This document shows positions 18,268 to 27,765 of a stretch of 64,000 bases of DNA, piece by piece (the first letter of the stretch is position 1; each line of letters begins with the position of its first letter). The DNA is from Collimonas arenae (GTDB lineage Bacteria > Pseudomonadota > Gammaproteobacteria > Burkholderiales > Burkholderiaceae_D): assembly GCF_000786695.1 (NCBI RefSeq), contig NZ_CP009962.1, forward strand, positions 1,054,001-1,118,000. The letters run 5' to 3'. The notes below the pieces were generated by a model that was not told the origin of the DNA, ran no database searches, and saw only the letters and a program-made list of their open reading frames with translations. The translations under genes and the position numbers were made by a program.

Positions 18268-19578
18268 ATGAAAATTCACGACCTACTTCTGCCATTGTTA
18301 TTGAGCGCCAGTATCGTTCCCGCAATCTCAATGGCTGCCGGCGATGTCGCCGATATTTCGCTGGGGGCACGGGAACAGCAAAGCCTGCCGGTCAGCGGCA
18401 CGCTGGAACGAATTGCCATCGCCGACCCCGAAGTTGCGGATGTGCTGATGGTGAAAGGCAGCGGCGGTAAAGGCGGCAGCGTGATCCTGGTTGGAAAAAA
18501 GGCTGGCAGCACTACGGTGACTGCGTGGACCAAGGGATTGCCAGCCAAGACTTGGCGCATCAAGGTGCAAGGCGATTTGCAGTCGACCGTGGCAGGCCAG
18601 CCAGGCGCCGATGTACACGTACAAGGCGGCGCCGCCTTGATCAGTGGCCAGGCGCCATCGTTGCTGGACCATTTGAGCAGCAGTGCGGTTGCTGCCGATG
18701 CGGTGGGAAAAGGCAAGGTGCTCGATATTTCCAGCATCAGCAGCGGCAGCGTGGTGCAGATAGACGTCAAGATTGTCGAGTTCAGCAAGCAGGTGCTGAA
18801 GGCAATTGGTTTTGACTTTGGCGCCACCTTGAAACGCGGCAATTTCAGTTTTAACCTCGGTAGCAATCTTGCTTCCAATGGCGGCTTAAATACAGCATCG
18901 TCGGCCGTAGGTCTGCTGACTTCCTTTAGCCGAGGCAGCTATAGCCTGACCAGTAACTTGCGCCTGATTGAAACCAATGGTCTTGCCAGGGTGTTGGCCG
19001 AACCCACACTGACCGCCCTGTCCGGACAGAGTGCAAGTTTTCTGGCGGGTGGGGAACTGCCGATTCCCCAATCTGCGGGCTTGGGGTCTATCACCATCCA
19101 GTACAAGCCTTATGGTATCGGCCTGACGGTTTCTCCGACCATACTGGCGAAAGGCCGGATTGCATTGAAAGTGGCGCCGGAGGCCAGCGAGCTCGACTAT
19201 ACCAACGCCATCACGTCGAACAACGTATCTATCCCGGCAATTACTACTCGCCGCGCGGACACTACGGTGGAACTGGGAGACGGAGAAAGTTTCATTATCG
19301 GCGGGCTGGTATCGCGCACCACAAAATCGAATGTGGAAAAAATTCCACTGCTTGGCGATCTACCCATCATAGGCAGTTTTTTCCGGAACATGAACTATAC
19401 GCAGGATGACAAAGAACTGGTGATTATCGTGACGCCGCATGTGGTGCAACCCATCGCAAAAGATGTACCGCTACCGATGCCAGGCGAGAATGAGCGCCGC
19501 AATACTGCTGGAACCGCGTGGGGAAGTTATCTGCTTGGGGGAGCGAGTCGGGATGAGTTGCCGGGATTTTCGAAGTAA
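18268..19578 (+). CDS. cpaC: Flp pilus outer-membrane secretin CpaC/RcpA
   Basis: Forms the outer-membrane ring for Flp export. The 436-residue product has a signal peptide ending ISMAAG, an N-terminal pilus-and-flagella-type domain (LPVSGTLERIAIADPEVADVLMV region), a BON-like part, and the C-terminal secretin domain with the typical EPTLTALSGQSASFLAGGE and VPLLGDLPIIGSFFR-like signature (here IPLLGDLPIIGSFFR). The ribosome site (AGGA 18251-18254) is somewhat far. It sits between cpaB and tadZ as in most tad clusters. Confidence 0.95.
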   Translation: MKIHDLLLPLLLSASIVPAISMAAGDVADISLGAREQQSLPVSGTLERIAIADPEVADVLMVKGSGGKGGSVILVGKKAGSTTVTAWTKGLPAKTWRIKVQGDLQSTVAGQPGADVHVQGGAALISGQAPSLLDHLSSSAVAADAVGKGKVLDISSISSGSVVQIDVKIVEFSKQVLKAIGFDFGATLKRGNFSFNLGSNLASNGGLNTASSAVGLLTSFSRGSYSLTSNLRLIETNGLARVLAEPTLTALSGQSASFLAGGELPIPQSAGLGSITIQYKPYGIGLTVSPTILAKGRIALKVAPEASELDYTNAITSNNVSIPAITTRRADTTVELGDGESFIIGGLVSRTTKSNVEKIPLLGDLPIIGSFFRNMNYTQDDKELVIIVTPHVVQPIAKDVPLPMPGENERRNTAGTAWGSYLLGGASRDELPGFSK

Positions 19579-19599
19579 GCGACAGCCTTTTTGGATTAC

Positions 19600-20904
19600 A
19601 TGATGAACGCTCGTAACAAAGCTTTGAATGAACTGACGTCGCTGAGCCGTTTTGTGTTCTGCTCGCGTAACAGCACGCAGGCGGAATGGCTGGGCGCTGC
19701 CCTTGGAAAATGGGGAACTTTGCTGCAGGAAAAGGCGGATGTGGCGGAGCTGCTGTCACGTATAACAGAACTCAATCCGTTGTTGGTTCTGCTGGATTTT
19801 TCCGGAGTTGAGCATGCGCACGATCTTGGCGGTGTGTTGTCGCTAGACTCGCCAGGCACTACCGCGCACGCAATTGAACTGGCGCGCGCATTGAGTAAAA
19901 AACTTCCAACCTTACCTCTGGTGGCTGTCGGTTCCATGGCATTTCCCGAAGGGACGGTGGCTGCATTACGCGCTGGCGTCAGTGATTTCATTGACATTAG
20001 CGCCTCCGAAGAAGAGGCGCGTGAAGTGGTCCAGCGCGTGCTGACCAAGGCGGCCGCACGGTCGCCAGCGCCGGTCAAGCGAGGTCAGTTGGTGACGTTG
20101 CTTGGTGTTCGTTCCGGCATCGGTACCAGCACACTCGCGGCGCATCTGGCGGACATGATTCAACAACGGAATGGTCCTCATGGAGGAAAGCGTGTTGCAA
20201 CCGACAGTCGGGTAGCGTTACTGGATCTTGGACTACCTGCTGGCGATGGAAAGTTATATCTGAGCGCCAACGGCAATTTCGATTTTGCCGAAGCAGTACG
20301 GAATCTTCGTCGTTTTGATGAAACATTGGTGCACACTGCGCTACCGCGGAGTCCTGGTGGTGTTACCGTGATTTCATTGCCGCATAGCTTAAGCGAAATG
20401 CGCACTGTATCGCATCACGATGCATTGGCTTTGCTAGATCGCCTGCGCCTGTATTTCGATGTACTGATCGCAGATCTTGGTGGCTTCACTAATCACGAAT
20501 TTATTGCCAACCTGACCGGCGCCGCCGATCAGGTATGGCTGGTGACGGATCAAAGCGTCGGCGCTCTGGTTTCTTTGGCGGGTACTTTGCAAGAATTGAA
20601 CGGCCGTCATCCCGATGATGGCAAGCGGCATCTGGTGGTGAACCGATATGACGATCGCTTCGGCATGGGCGCCAGCCAGATTGCCGAGCGCTTCAAATTA
20701 CCCTTGCTAGCCACTTTGCCAGAGCGCACGCTGAAACTCACCGCCAGCGCCAATCGCGGCAAGTTGTTGCATGAGGTCGCACCTCACGATGCTTATGTGC
20801 GCGCAGTTGATGGCCTGATCGATGGCTTGCTCAGCCACGGAGAAACAGTACCGCATAAGCTTGGAATGGGACGCTGGTTGCCAAAGATACTGTTACGGAA
20901 ATAG
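19600..20904 (+). CDS. tadZ: Flp pilus localisation ATPase TadZ/CpaE
   Basis: MinD/ParA-like protein that places the pilus machine at the pole. The 434-residue product has an N-terminal atypical receiver (about residues 15-140) and a C-terminal MinD-like ATPase. The Walker A stretch reads LLGVRSGIGTSTLAAHLAD: the signature lysine of deviant Walker A boxes (KGGxGKT/S) is changed to Arg-Ser...Thr, which is common among TadZ proteins and may mean weak or absent hydrolysis. Later ALLDLGLPAGDG and IADLGGF match MinD motifs. Two adjacent ATGs (19600, 19603) are possible starts. Confidence 0.9.
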   Translation: MMNARNKALNELTSLSRFVFCSRNSTQAEWLGAALGKWGTLLQEKADVAELLSRITELNPLLVLLDFSGVEHAHDLGGVLSLDSPGTTAHAIELARALSKKLPTLPLVAVGSMAFPEGTVAALRAGVSDFIDISASEEEAREVVQRVLTKAAARSPAPVKRGQLVTLLGVRSGIGTSTLAAHLADMIQQRNGPHGGKRVATDSRVALLDLGLPAGDGKLYLSANGNFDFAEAVRNLRRFDETLVHTALPRSPGGVTVISLPHSLSEMRTVSHHDALALLDRLRLYFDVLIADLGGFTNHEFIANLTGAADQVWLVTDQSVGALVSLAGTLQELNGRHPDDGKRHLVVNRYDDRFGMGASQIAERFKLPLLATLPERTLKLTASANRGKLLHEVAPHDAYVRAVDGLIDGLLSHGETVPHKLGMGRWLPKILLRK

Positions 20905-21028
20905 ACCGGGCATTTAAATTGATGCAAGCGTGATTTAGACCGATCTGCGCTACTAAACCGGAGCCTGCTGAGTTGCAGGAAAAGGACAGGAAAGCAGCGG
21001 CCCCTGACGAAGAACGGGAGATATAAAC

Positions 21029-22384
21029 GTGAGTAACCAGATTGAATTTGCTGATGACGACCAGACGTTCTCGAATACCCAGGAGTTCCAGGATATCAAG
21101 ACGGCGGCTTACGATCATCTGCTGACACGGATCGAAGAATTGGGGGCGGAGTTCGGACGCTGGTCGCGCAGCGCGATCCAGCAATTCGTCAATCTGGATG
21201 TTGACGGTTTTGTACGCCTGCAACGAATTCCACTGAATGAATCCGAGGTGCGGCAAATTGCCGATGCCTTGACCAAGGAACTCGCCGGACTGGGGCCGCT
21301 TGAGGATTTGCTGGCCGATGTGACGGTTGAAGATATCCTGATCAATGGCTATAACGATGTGTTTGTATCGCGCCACGGAATATTGCAGCGTGAAACGCTG
21401 CGCTTTACCGATAATGCGCACTTGTTGCGGATCGTCCGGCGCATTCTGGCACCGCTGGGACGCCGGCTGGACGAATCGAATCCGATGGTGGATGCGCGCT
21501 TGCCGGATGGCGGTCGGCTGAATGTGGTGATTGAGCCGCTGTCGGTGGACGGTCCCATGGTATCGATCCGAAAATTTCGCAAGGAACCGCTGAAGCCTAC
21601 CGATCTGCTCAATCTCGGCACCATGAATGACGAGATATATTCGCTGCTGGATAACGCCGTCAAGGCTCGTTGTAATATTCTGGTGTCAGGCGGAACCAGT
21701 TCAGGTAAAACTTCTTTGCTCAATGCATTGGCCTTTTTTATTCCAGAAAAGGAGCGCGTGGTGACCGTGGAAGATACCGCGGAACTGTCGCTCAATCATC
21801 CGCATGTGGTACGGCTGGAATCTCGGTTGGGCGGTTTCGAAGGCGCCGGCGCGGTCAGCATCCGCGACCTGATCCGCAACAGCCTGCGCATGCGCCCCGA
21901 CCGGATTATCGTCGGCGAAGTGCGCGGTGCAGAAGTGCTGGAAATGCTGCAAGCGATGAACACCGGCCACGACGGTTCGATGGGCACGATCCACGCCAAT
22001 TCGCCGCGCGAATGCCTGTACCGGATTGAAATGCTCGCCGGCTTCGCCGGCTTCCAAGGCAGCGAAAGCAGCCTCCGACGGCAGATCGCTGGCGCGCTGG
22101 ATTTCATCGTGCAAATCGGACGGTTGTCAAATGGCCGCCGCCGCATTGTTTCGATTACAGAAGTGACCGGCATGGGCGATAACATTATCACCCTGCAAGA
22201 ACTGTATCGGCACGAGAGTTTTATCGCACCGGATGGCGAAGAGGCCGATCGCTGGGTCTCGCTGGGTATCTTTCCGCATGCGCCGAAATTGCAGCGTCAG
22301 CGCCAGCTTGGGCAGCAAAGTACTGGCAGTCCGAATACCGGCGGCCCTGGTTACAGCACCAGCGGCCAGCCAGGAAGGCGCTAG
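21029..22384 (+). CDS. tadA: Flp pilus assembly ATPase TadA/CpaF
   Basis: Cytoplasmic secretion ATPase that powers Flp polymerisation and retraction. The 451-residue product shows Walker A GGTSSGKTSLL near residue 226, the Asp box VTVEDTAELSL, Walker B within RPDRIIVGEVRGAE and the His box GSMGTIHANS, in the usual VirB11/PilB order. GTG 21029 follows GGGAG at 21016-21020. The gene is separated by 124 bases from tadZ and ends two bases before the tadB start, indicating translational coupling with tadB. Confidence 0.96.
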   Translation: MSNQIEFADDDQTFSNTQEFQDIKTAAYDHLLTRIEELGAEFGRWSRSAIQQFVNLDVDGFVRLQRIPLNESEVRQIADALTKELAGLGPLEDLLADVTVEDILINGYNDVFVSRHGILQRETLRFTDNAHLLRIVRRILAPLGRRLDESNPMVDARLPDGGRLNVVIEPLSVDGPMVSIRKFRKEPLKPTDLLNLGTMNDEIYSLLDNAVKARCNILVSGGTSSGKTSLLNALAFFIPEKERVVTVEDTAELSLNHPHVVRLESRLGGFEGAGAVSIRDLIRNSLRMRPDRIIVGEVRGAEVLEMLQAMNTGHDGSMGTIHANSPRECLYRIEMLAGFAGFQGSESSLRRQIAGALDFIVQIGRLSNGRRRIVSITEVTGMGDNIITLQELYRHESFIAPDGEEADRWVSLGIFPHAPKLQRQRQLGQQSTGSPNTGGPGYSTSGQPGRR

Positions 22385-22386
22385 TC

Positions 22387-23316
22387 ATGCATATCGCTCT
22401 TTGGCTGCTCGCTGCCGCTCTGCTGCTAACCGGCAGTGCGCTATGGCTGTGGCAGCGCGCGCAGCAGCGTAGCAGGCAAGACGTCAGCGCCGAGTTCGTG
22501 AATCGGCAGATTCAGGGAATGCAGCAGGGACAATTGCAACCGCAGAGTGCGAGCGAAGCAGCGCAACAACAGCCGTTGACGACGGAGGCATTGCGCAATT
22601 TCTTTTTGCGGGCTGGAATCCAACATCCGAGCGGCAAGCTGTATGCGCAGATACTGGTGCCCGGTATCGTACTGACTCTGTTCGCCCTGATCCTCGGCGG
22701 TTGGCTCTCGGCATTAGGGACAGCTATGTTGTATGCGATGCTGGCGGTTTTCTATTTCTGGCTCAAAACCTCCAAGATGCAACGGACCCTAATACGGCAA
22801 TTGCCCGGCTTTCTGGATACGCTGGTGCGTCTGGTCACGATAGGCAACAGCATAGGTGCTGCTTTTCAGACTGGTATCGGCGGCGTCGAAGGGCCGTTAC
22901 GCGTCATTCTGGATCGCGCTAACCGGCAGGTCCAGGCGGGTGTCGATCTGGAGCATGCGCTGCGCCAGCAAGCCGCAATCTATAGGTTCAAGGAACTTGA
23001 TCTGGTTGCTGCCGTCATCGGCGTATCTGCGCGATTTGGCGGACGCTCCGATGTAGTTCTGGAGCGCATGGCTGCATTCATGCGCGATCTGGAACACGCA
23101 CAAAATGAAATGATTTCCTTGTCTGCAGAAATTCGCTTGTCTGCGTGGATCATGGGAATACTGCCAATCGCCATTGGCATCTTTCTGATTATTTTTAATA
23201 ACAATATGTTTGTCGGCATGTGGATCGACCCGATCGGCAAGAAAATGCTGATCGGGGCGGCCATGCTGGAAGTGGTGGGCGGTTATTGTCTATATCGGCT
23301 GGCGAAATCGATTTAA
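22387..23316 (+). CDS. tadB: Flp pilus inner-membrane platform protein TadB
   Basis: A 309-residue polytopic GspF-like protein forming the inner-membrane platform with TadC. It has one N-terminal helix (residues 3-22), two helices around 75-125, a cytoplasmic T2SSF domain (LPGFLDTLVRLVTIGNSIGAAF, then RFGGRSDVVLERMA) and two C-terminal helices. The ATG is two bases after the tadA stop. Confidence 0.93.
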   Translation: MHIALWLLAAALLLTGSALWLWQRAQQRSRQDVSAEFVNRQIQGMQQGQLQPQSASEAAQQQPLTTEALRNFFLRAGIQHPSGKLYAQILVPGIVLTLFALILGGWLSALGTAMLYAMLAVFYFWLKTSKMQRTLIRQLPGFLDTLVRLVTIGNSIGAAFQTGIGGVEGPLRVILDRANRQVQAGVDLEHALRQQAAIYRFKELDLVAAVIGVSARFGGRSDVVLERMAAFMRDLEHAQNEMISLSAEIRLSAWIMGILPIAIGIFLIIFNNNMFVGMWIDPIGKKMLIGAAMLEVVGGYCLYRLAKSI

Positions 23317-23361
23317 CCGTGCGCCTGGCGCTTGGCCTGTAATTTTCAAGATGGAAACAAC

Positions 23362-24318
23362 GTGAACACAACACAGCATACGCTGATCATTCTTGCAGTC
23401 CTGTTGCTGGCAGCGGCCTTGTTGCTGGTAGGCGCCGCGCTACTGGCAAGAGCATGGCGACTTCAACGGAATCTCGCCACCGTTGATGAAAAAATCGCAT
23501 CTCACGACCGGCCGGCGACCGCACCCGTAGCAATATCCCGGCCGCCGGACTGGCGTGAGCGAATTATTTCATTCAGCGCCAACTGGCTGGATACACCGAT
23601 AGGACAGCAACTGGTAGCGGAAGAGGATCGACATTTGCTGGACCAATGCGGCGTCAATGATGTACGTGGAAAATCACTATTTTTTGCTGCACGAGCGGTG
23701 CTGGCGATTTGCTTGCCGTTGCTCGGCGTACTGTTTTTTGATCGCGGCGGATGGGTGGCCACGGTGCTGATTCTATTTTTTGGGTTGGCCCTGGGTTATA
23801 TGCTGCCAAAGTGGATAATGCAGCGTACCGCCCACAAGCGTCAGCGCCAGGCCGCGGAGGAATTGCCGTTGCTAATTGATTTGCTGCGCTTGCTGCAGGG
23901 CGTCGGGCTGTCCGTCGATCAGAGCCTGCATGTCATTGAAAACGAATTCAAGAGTGTGTTGCAAGTATTAGGTGAAGAACTGACGATCGCCGGCCGTCAA
24001 TACAGTACGGGACGCAGTCGTGAGCAGTCGATGCGGCGTTTTTCGACTGTGTTTGATAACGAGGATCTGCATGCCGTTGCGCGCCTGCTGGTGCAAGTGG
24101 AACATCACGGCGGCGCGGTGCAAGAACCGCTCAAGCTATTTAGCGAACGGATTCGTGAGCAGCGCAAGTTGGATATGAGAGAGAGAATCGGTAAATTGAC
24201 GGTGAAAATGACCGGAGTCATGGTGCTAACCTTGCTGCCGGGATTGCTGGTGATTACCGGTGGCGTGGGTTTCCTGGCGGTGATTCGCGCTCTGTCAAGA
24301 ATGGGGTCACACGTATGA
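23362..24318 (+). CDS. tadC: Flp pilus inner-membrane platform protein TadC
   Basis: A 318-residue partner of TadB with the same T2SSF fold: N-terminal helix, a helix pair near residues 110-150, the conserved ELPLLIDLLRLLQGVGLSVDQSL segment (ELPLLIDLLRLL / GLSVDQSLH) and two C-terminal helices. GTG 23362 is preceded by GGAAA; an upstream TTG at 23332 is in frame but has no ribosome site. Its last four bases overlap the tadD start (ATGA), so the two are coupled. Confidence 0.92.
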   Translation: MNTTQHTLIILAVLLLAAALLLVGAALLARAWRLQRNLATVDEKIASHDRPATAPVAISRPPDWRERIISFSANWLDTPIGQQLVAEEDRHLLDQCGVNDVRGKSLFFAARAVLAICLPLLGVLFFDRGGWVATVLILFFGLALGYMLPKWIMQRTAHKRQRQAAEELPLLIDLLRLLQGVGLSVDQSLHVIENEFKSVLQVLGEELTIAGRQYSTGRSREQSMRRFSTVFDNEDLHAVARLLVQVEHHGGAVQEPLKLFSERIREQRKLDMRERIGKLTVKMTGVMVLTLLPGLLVITGGVGFLAVIRALSRMGSHV

Positions 24319-25208
24319 ATTTTTCCAAGAGAGTTGCCAATGCGGGAAACTTTTCTTCGCACATGCATTTTGTTTCGGCCCTGGTTTTTGCGCTTTCCGT
24401 CGCACTTTTTTTATTGTCACTGGGTGGTTGTGCCAGCGATGCGGCAAAAGTATATGCGCAGCAAAACGAAGCGGCGCAACTGCGTCAGCAAGCAGAGGAA
24501 AAGGCCCCTACGCCGGACAACAAAGGAATGTATCTCGGCATGATCCGGCAAATGCAAGAGCAAGGAATGTACTTTGCGTCGTTGGCGCATATCGATGCTT
24601 ACGAACAGAAAAACGGCAGTACGCCGGAAGTCCAGCGTTTGCGTGCAGATGCACTGCGCGAAACCCGCCAAGACGCCGCAGCGGACGCCGTCTACCGCAA
24701 ACTGCTGACTTCTGACGAGGCCGGAGCAGCTTGGCATGGCCTGGGTTTGCTGGCTGCGCAAAATGGGGATTACCCGGCCGCAGTCAAAGCGCTGCGAGAA
24801 GCCGCCAGGCGCGAGCCCACCAATGCCGCGATGTTGAGCGATCTTGGCTATGCCATGTTGCGCAGCGGCGATACCGCATCTGCCCGGGTGCCTTTGGCGC
24901 AAGCCGCCGAACTGATGCCGGACAATCGCAAGATGATAGGGAATCTGGCGCTGCTCTTGTTGGTCTCTGGAGATCCGGAAAAAGCGCGGGTAGTCATGGA
25001 TAAGGCTGCGTTGCCACAAGAAAGCCGCGCCAGGATATACAGCCTGGCAGCCGAAATCGGTCAGCGGCAGCCTGTGATTCAGGCAGTTGATCCTGCCAAG
25101 GTCAGTATTGGCGGCGCTATTGCGCCAACCGTGAAAAATGCCACTCCGGTGCCATTGCCGGCTACGCAGTTTCAATCGATGATGGACCGCTTCGGTAATG
25201 GAAGTTAA
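24315..25208 (+). CDS. tadD: TPR lipoprotein TadD, Flp pilus assembly
   Basis: A 297-residue periplasmic lipoprotein, probably a pilotin or scaffold for the secretin. A long N-terminal leader ends in the lipobox SLGGC (Cys near residue 38), then several tetratricopeptide repeats follow (for example AAWHGLGLLAAQNGDYPAAVKALREAA in parts, and AAMLSDLGYAMLRSGDTASA). Start overlaps tadC by four bases. Confidence 0.9.
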   Translation: MNFSKRVANAGNFSSHMHFVSALVFALSVALFLLSLGGCASDAAKVYAQQNEAAQLRQQAEEKAPTPDNKGMYLGMIRQMQEQGMYFASLAHIDAYEQKNGSTPEVQRLRADALRETRQDAAADAVYRKLLTSDEAGAAWHGLGLLAAQNGDYPAAVKALREAARREPTNAAMLSDLGYAMLRSGDTASARVPLAQAAELMPDNRKMIGNLALLLLVSGDPEKARVVMDKAALPQESRARIYSLAAEIGQRQPVIQAVDPAKVSIGGAIAPTVKNATPVPLPATQFQSMMDRFGNGS

Positions 25209-25257
25209 GTCCCGGGAAATTCGTCACGCAGTTTAATTTTTGCTCAAGAGGTAGAAA

Positions 25258-25707
25258 ATGAAAGCGCAAGGAATTCTTCTTCAGCATATTTTTTTGACAG
25301 CTTCGGTGCTGCTGGCGACAGCCGGCTTTTCGCAAGTGGTCGCGCAGAACATGACGCCGCTCACGGGCGCATTGCTGCAGGAGCCTGTCCATACTGTAAA
25401 TCCCGCTGCGCCGACGGCGACGCCAGCGGCGCTCAGCGCCGCCGCATATCCTCAGACAGCCACGGTCGCCGCCGCGCCGGCTCAGTCGTCGACGACCGCC
25501 GTTCCCCCGGAACGGCGAACCGGAGTCCGTATCGGAGATGTCACTCATACCTTGTTACAGGCCCAGGCGGACGGCCGCGTTGCCGGCACGGGATTGCCGA
25601 TGCTGGGCGCGACCGCCGACGTCAGCTGGGAACGCTATCTGGAAAGTTTCAGGCATCCGTTGCCTGAATTTTATGACAATAAGGTGACGAAGAAGCAATC
25701 CGATTGA
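25258..25707 (+). CDS. DUF3613 protein of the tad cluster
   Basis: A 149-residue exported protein. An N-terminal signal peptide (residues 1-29, ending VVAQN) leads to an Ala/Pro/Thr-rich linker, and the C-terminal 55 residues (RIGDVTHTLLQAQADGR, then LPMLGATADVSWERYLESF) match the small DUF3613 domain often found in betaproteobacterial tad loci. Its role is unknown; position between tadD and tadG suggests a periplasmic accessory of the pilus. ATG follows AAGAGGTAG ribosome site. Confidence 0.8.
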   Translation: MKAQGILLQHIFLTASVLLATAGFSQVVAQNMTPLTGALLQEPVHTVNPAAPTATPAALSAAAYPQTATVAAAPAQSSTTAVPPERRTGVRIGDVTHTLLQAQADGRVAGTGLPMLGATADVSWERYLESFRHPLPEFYDNKVTKKQSD

Positions 25708-25713
25708 ACATTT

Positions 25714-27390
25714 ATGCGGATAGCGACATCACACTTACGCCAACTTATCATGAACGCATTTCTGAGCCAGATTTCCGAACGACCCTTGCATCACCGCCGG
25801 GATGGAACAGGCCGCGCGCGTGGTTCGGTTGCCGTGATGGCCGCGGTTTTCCTGACGATTATCATTATCCTGTTTTCTTCGATCGATATCGGCTACATGT
25901 TTTACATGAAGCGAGATTTGCAAAAGGTTGCTGATTTGGCTGCGTTGGCTGGAGCCCAGCAACTTGTGAACACGCCATCAGCAGGAATCTCCACTGCATG
26001 CACAGTGTCTGGCCAGATAGTGCAAGCCGCCATTGGCAATGCGCAGTCCAACGGATTTTCAATCTCTACGTCCAACACAATTACTCCACAATGCGGTCTT
26101 TGGGATCCGGTAGCCAACGCCAGTCTGGCGCCGAGCTATTGGTCAGGAGGTGCAACGCCGAACGCAGTGAAAGTGGATGCGATACGGAATGTACCGGGGT
26201 TTTTCGGTTTAGGTAAGCAGATAGCTGCTCACGCGATTGCGTCCGGCACTAGCCCCTCGGCGGCATTTTCGTTGGGGACGGGATTGCTGTCATTGTGCAC
26301 TGCCAGCGGTTCATTGTCGGCACAGCTGGTTAATGGTTTGCTAGGAAGTAATGTTTGCCTATCTCTTGCCTCGTATAACGGATTGGTTGGAGCTCAAGTC
26401 TCATTATTACAAGTGCTAGCTAACTTGAATATTAATGTAGGTACAGTCACTCAAGTCGCTAACACTCAAATATCCTTGGCGCAGTTGGTCAATGCGAGCA
26501 TTCAGGCACTTTCTCCGGCTCAGGCGGCGAACATAAATGTCGCTGATCTATTGGCCCTGACGACAGGAACATTGGGCGGAACCATGATAACAATTGGGGA
26601 TCTTTTGAATCTCAATGCGGCAAATGGTATAGCAGCGCTAGATACGCAAATTAATGTTCTGGATTTATTAAACGTCGGGACTTTACAGGTCGCCAACAAG
26701 AGTAATTTTATTAATACTGCTGCGACAATACCCGGCGTTGGCGGATTGAGTTTGAAATTGATTGAGCCGCCGCAAATCGCAGTCGGTATAGGCGCGACAG
26801 CAACTTCGGCCCAGTTGCGGCTGAGTCTTAATGCCAATATACCTGGCTTGCTTAGTCTTCCGCTCTATGTTGATCTCGCTCCTGGCACAGCCACACTCAA
26901 CAGCTTGCAATGTAATGCGCCGCAAAGCGCGACATTCTCTATTCAGACCGGTGCTGCTGAAGTCTGTTTGGCAAATGGGCAAACTGCCGGTGGCGCTCCA
27001 TTTTCTTGCCCCGACGTGTCAAAACCGGCAAATCAGGTAAACGTAATTAGTGTGCTCGGAATTCCGACGGTGAGTCTCGGGATCAACGCATCGCTGACTA
27101 ATCCCAGTGGGCCTTTGACCATGAATGCGCCATTCCCGAATAGTGTGACAGTTGGTTCTTCTTTGAGCAGTATTTTAGGGAACATTATTCAACCGGGAAC
27201 CTTTGTTTTTGGAGGCCTTTTGAGTCTGTTGAATCCCGTGCTAAGCGCTTTAGGGGGGGTGTTAAACCCGATTTTGTCCCTTGTGGGCGCTGCTCTTGAT
27301 TCAGCACTCTCGTTGTTGGGAATTGGTATTGGACAAAGTACCTTAAAAGTATCCTCAATCAGTTGCGGGAATGTAAAACTGGTTTACTGA
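25714..27390 (+). CDS. tadG: TadG-like pilus protein with a repetitive periplasmic part
   Basis: A 558-residue membrane-anchored protein. The N-terminal region RGSVAVMAAVFLTIIIILFSSIDIGYMF is the TadE/TadG-type membrane segment (residues about 37-64), followed by QKVADLAALAGAQQL typical of TadG. There is no VWA domain with MIDAS that longer TadG proteins carry. The periplasmic part is rich in Leu, Asn, Val and Ala with repeated LLNVGTL/LALTTGTLGG-like stretches, and its DNA is less GC-rich than neighbouring genes. The start is uncertain: ATG 25714 is 4 bases after the previous stop, ATG 25750 is an alternative; neither has a clear ribosome site. Confidence 0.82.
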   Translation: MRIATSHLRQLIMNAFLSQISERPLHHRRDGTGRARGSVAVMAAVFLTIIIILFSSIDIGYMFYMKRDLQKVADLAALAGAQQLVNTPSAGISTACTVSGQIVQAAIGNAQSNGFSISTSNTITPQCGLWDPVANASLAPSYWSGGATPNAVKVDAIRNVPGFFGLGKQIAAHAIASGTSPSAAFSLGTGLLSLCTASGSLSAQLVNGLLGSNVCLSLASYNGLVGAQVSLLQVLANLNINVGTVTQVANTQISLAQLVNASIQALSPAQAANINVADLLALTTGTLGGTMITIGDLLNLNAANGIAALDTQINVLDLLNVGTLQVANKSNFINTAATIPGVGGLSLKLIEPPQIAVGIGATATSAQLRLSLNANIPGLLSLPLYVDLAPGTATLNSLQCNAPQSATFSIQTGAAEVCLANGQTAGGAPFSCPDVSKPANQVNVISVLGIPTVSLGINASLTNPSGPLTMNAPFPNSVTVGSSLSSILGNIIQPGTFVFGGLLSLLNPVLSALGGVLNPILSLVGAALDSALSLLGIGIGQSTLKVSSISCGNVKLVY

Positions 27391-27418
27391 ACGTGGGAAA
27401 TCAAATGATGGAATTACT

Positions 27419-27760
27419 GTGATAACAAAAAATGGCTACACCAAGCGGTCCGGCTTGCTTGGCTTTGACTATCTTATTGCCGCCTATCAGATCCAATTGA
27501 TCAATTGGTTGGGCATGCCTGTGATTGTGATCGCTGGAGTACTTAGCTGCATTAACGATCGCGGATCAAGTGGCGGCGTTGGTCATATTTTTATGGTTTT
27601 TGGCTGCGCGCTATTGGTCTTGCCAATCTGGCGCCTGATCAGCGAGCTATGGATCCTGGCATTCAATATCTACGAACGGCTGGTTGAAATTCGCGACCTG
27701 ATGGCGCGCCAGGTACAAACGCCGGCGGTAGTCCAGCCGGCGCTACGCGACGGTGACTGA
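27419..27760 (+). CDS. Small inner-membrane protein, DUF4282-like
   Basis: A 113-residue protein with two membrane helices (about residues 27-46 and 57-82) and a C-terminal tail, resembling DUF4282 proteins ([17 protein letters not shown], then [19 protein letters not shown]). GTG 27419 has a GATGGAA ribosome site. It lies between tadG and the activator gene, with only five bases to the latter, so they are probably co-transcribed. Function is unknown. Confidence 0.75.
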   Translation: MITKNGYTKRSGLLGFDYLIAAYQIQLINWLGMPVIVIAGVLSCINDRGSSGGVGHIFMVFGCALLVLPIWRLISELWILAFNIYERLVEIRDLMARQVQTPAVVQPALRDGD

Positions 27761-27765
27761 AAGAA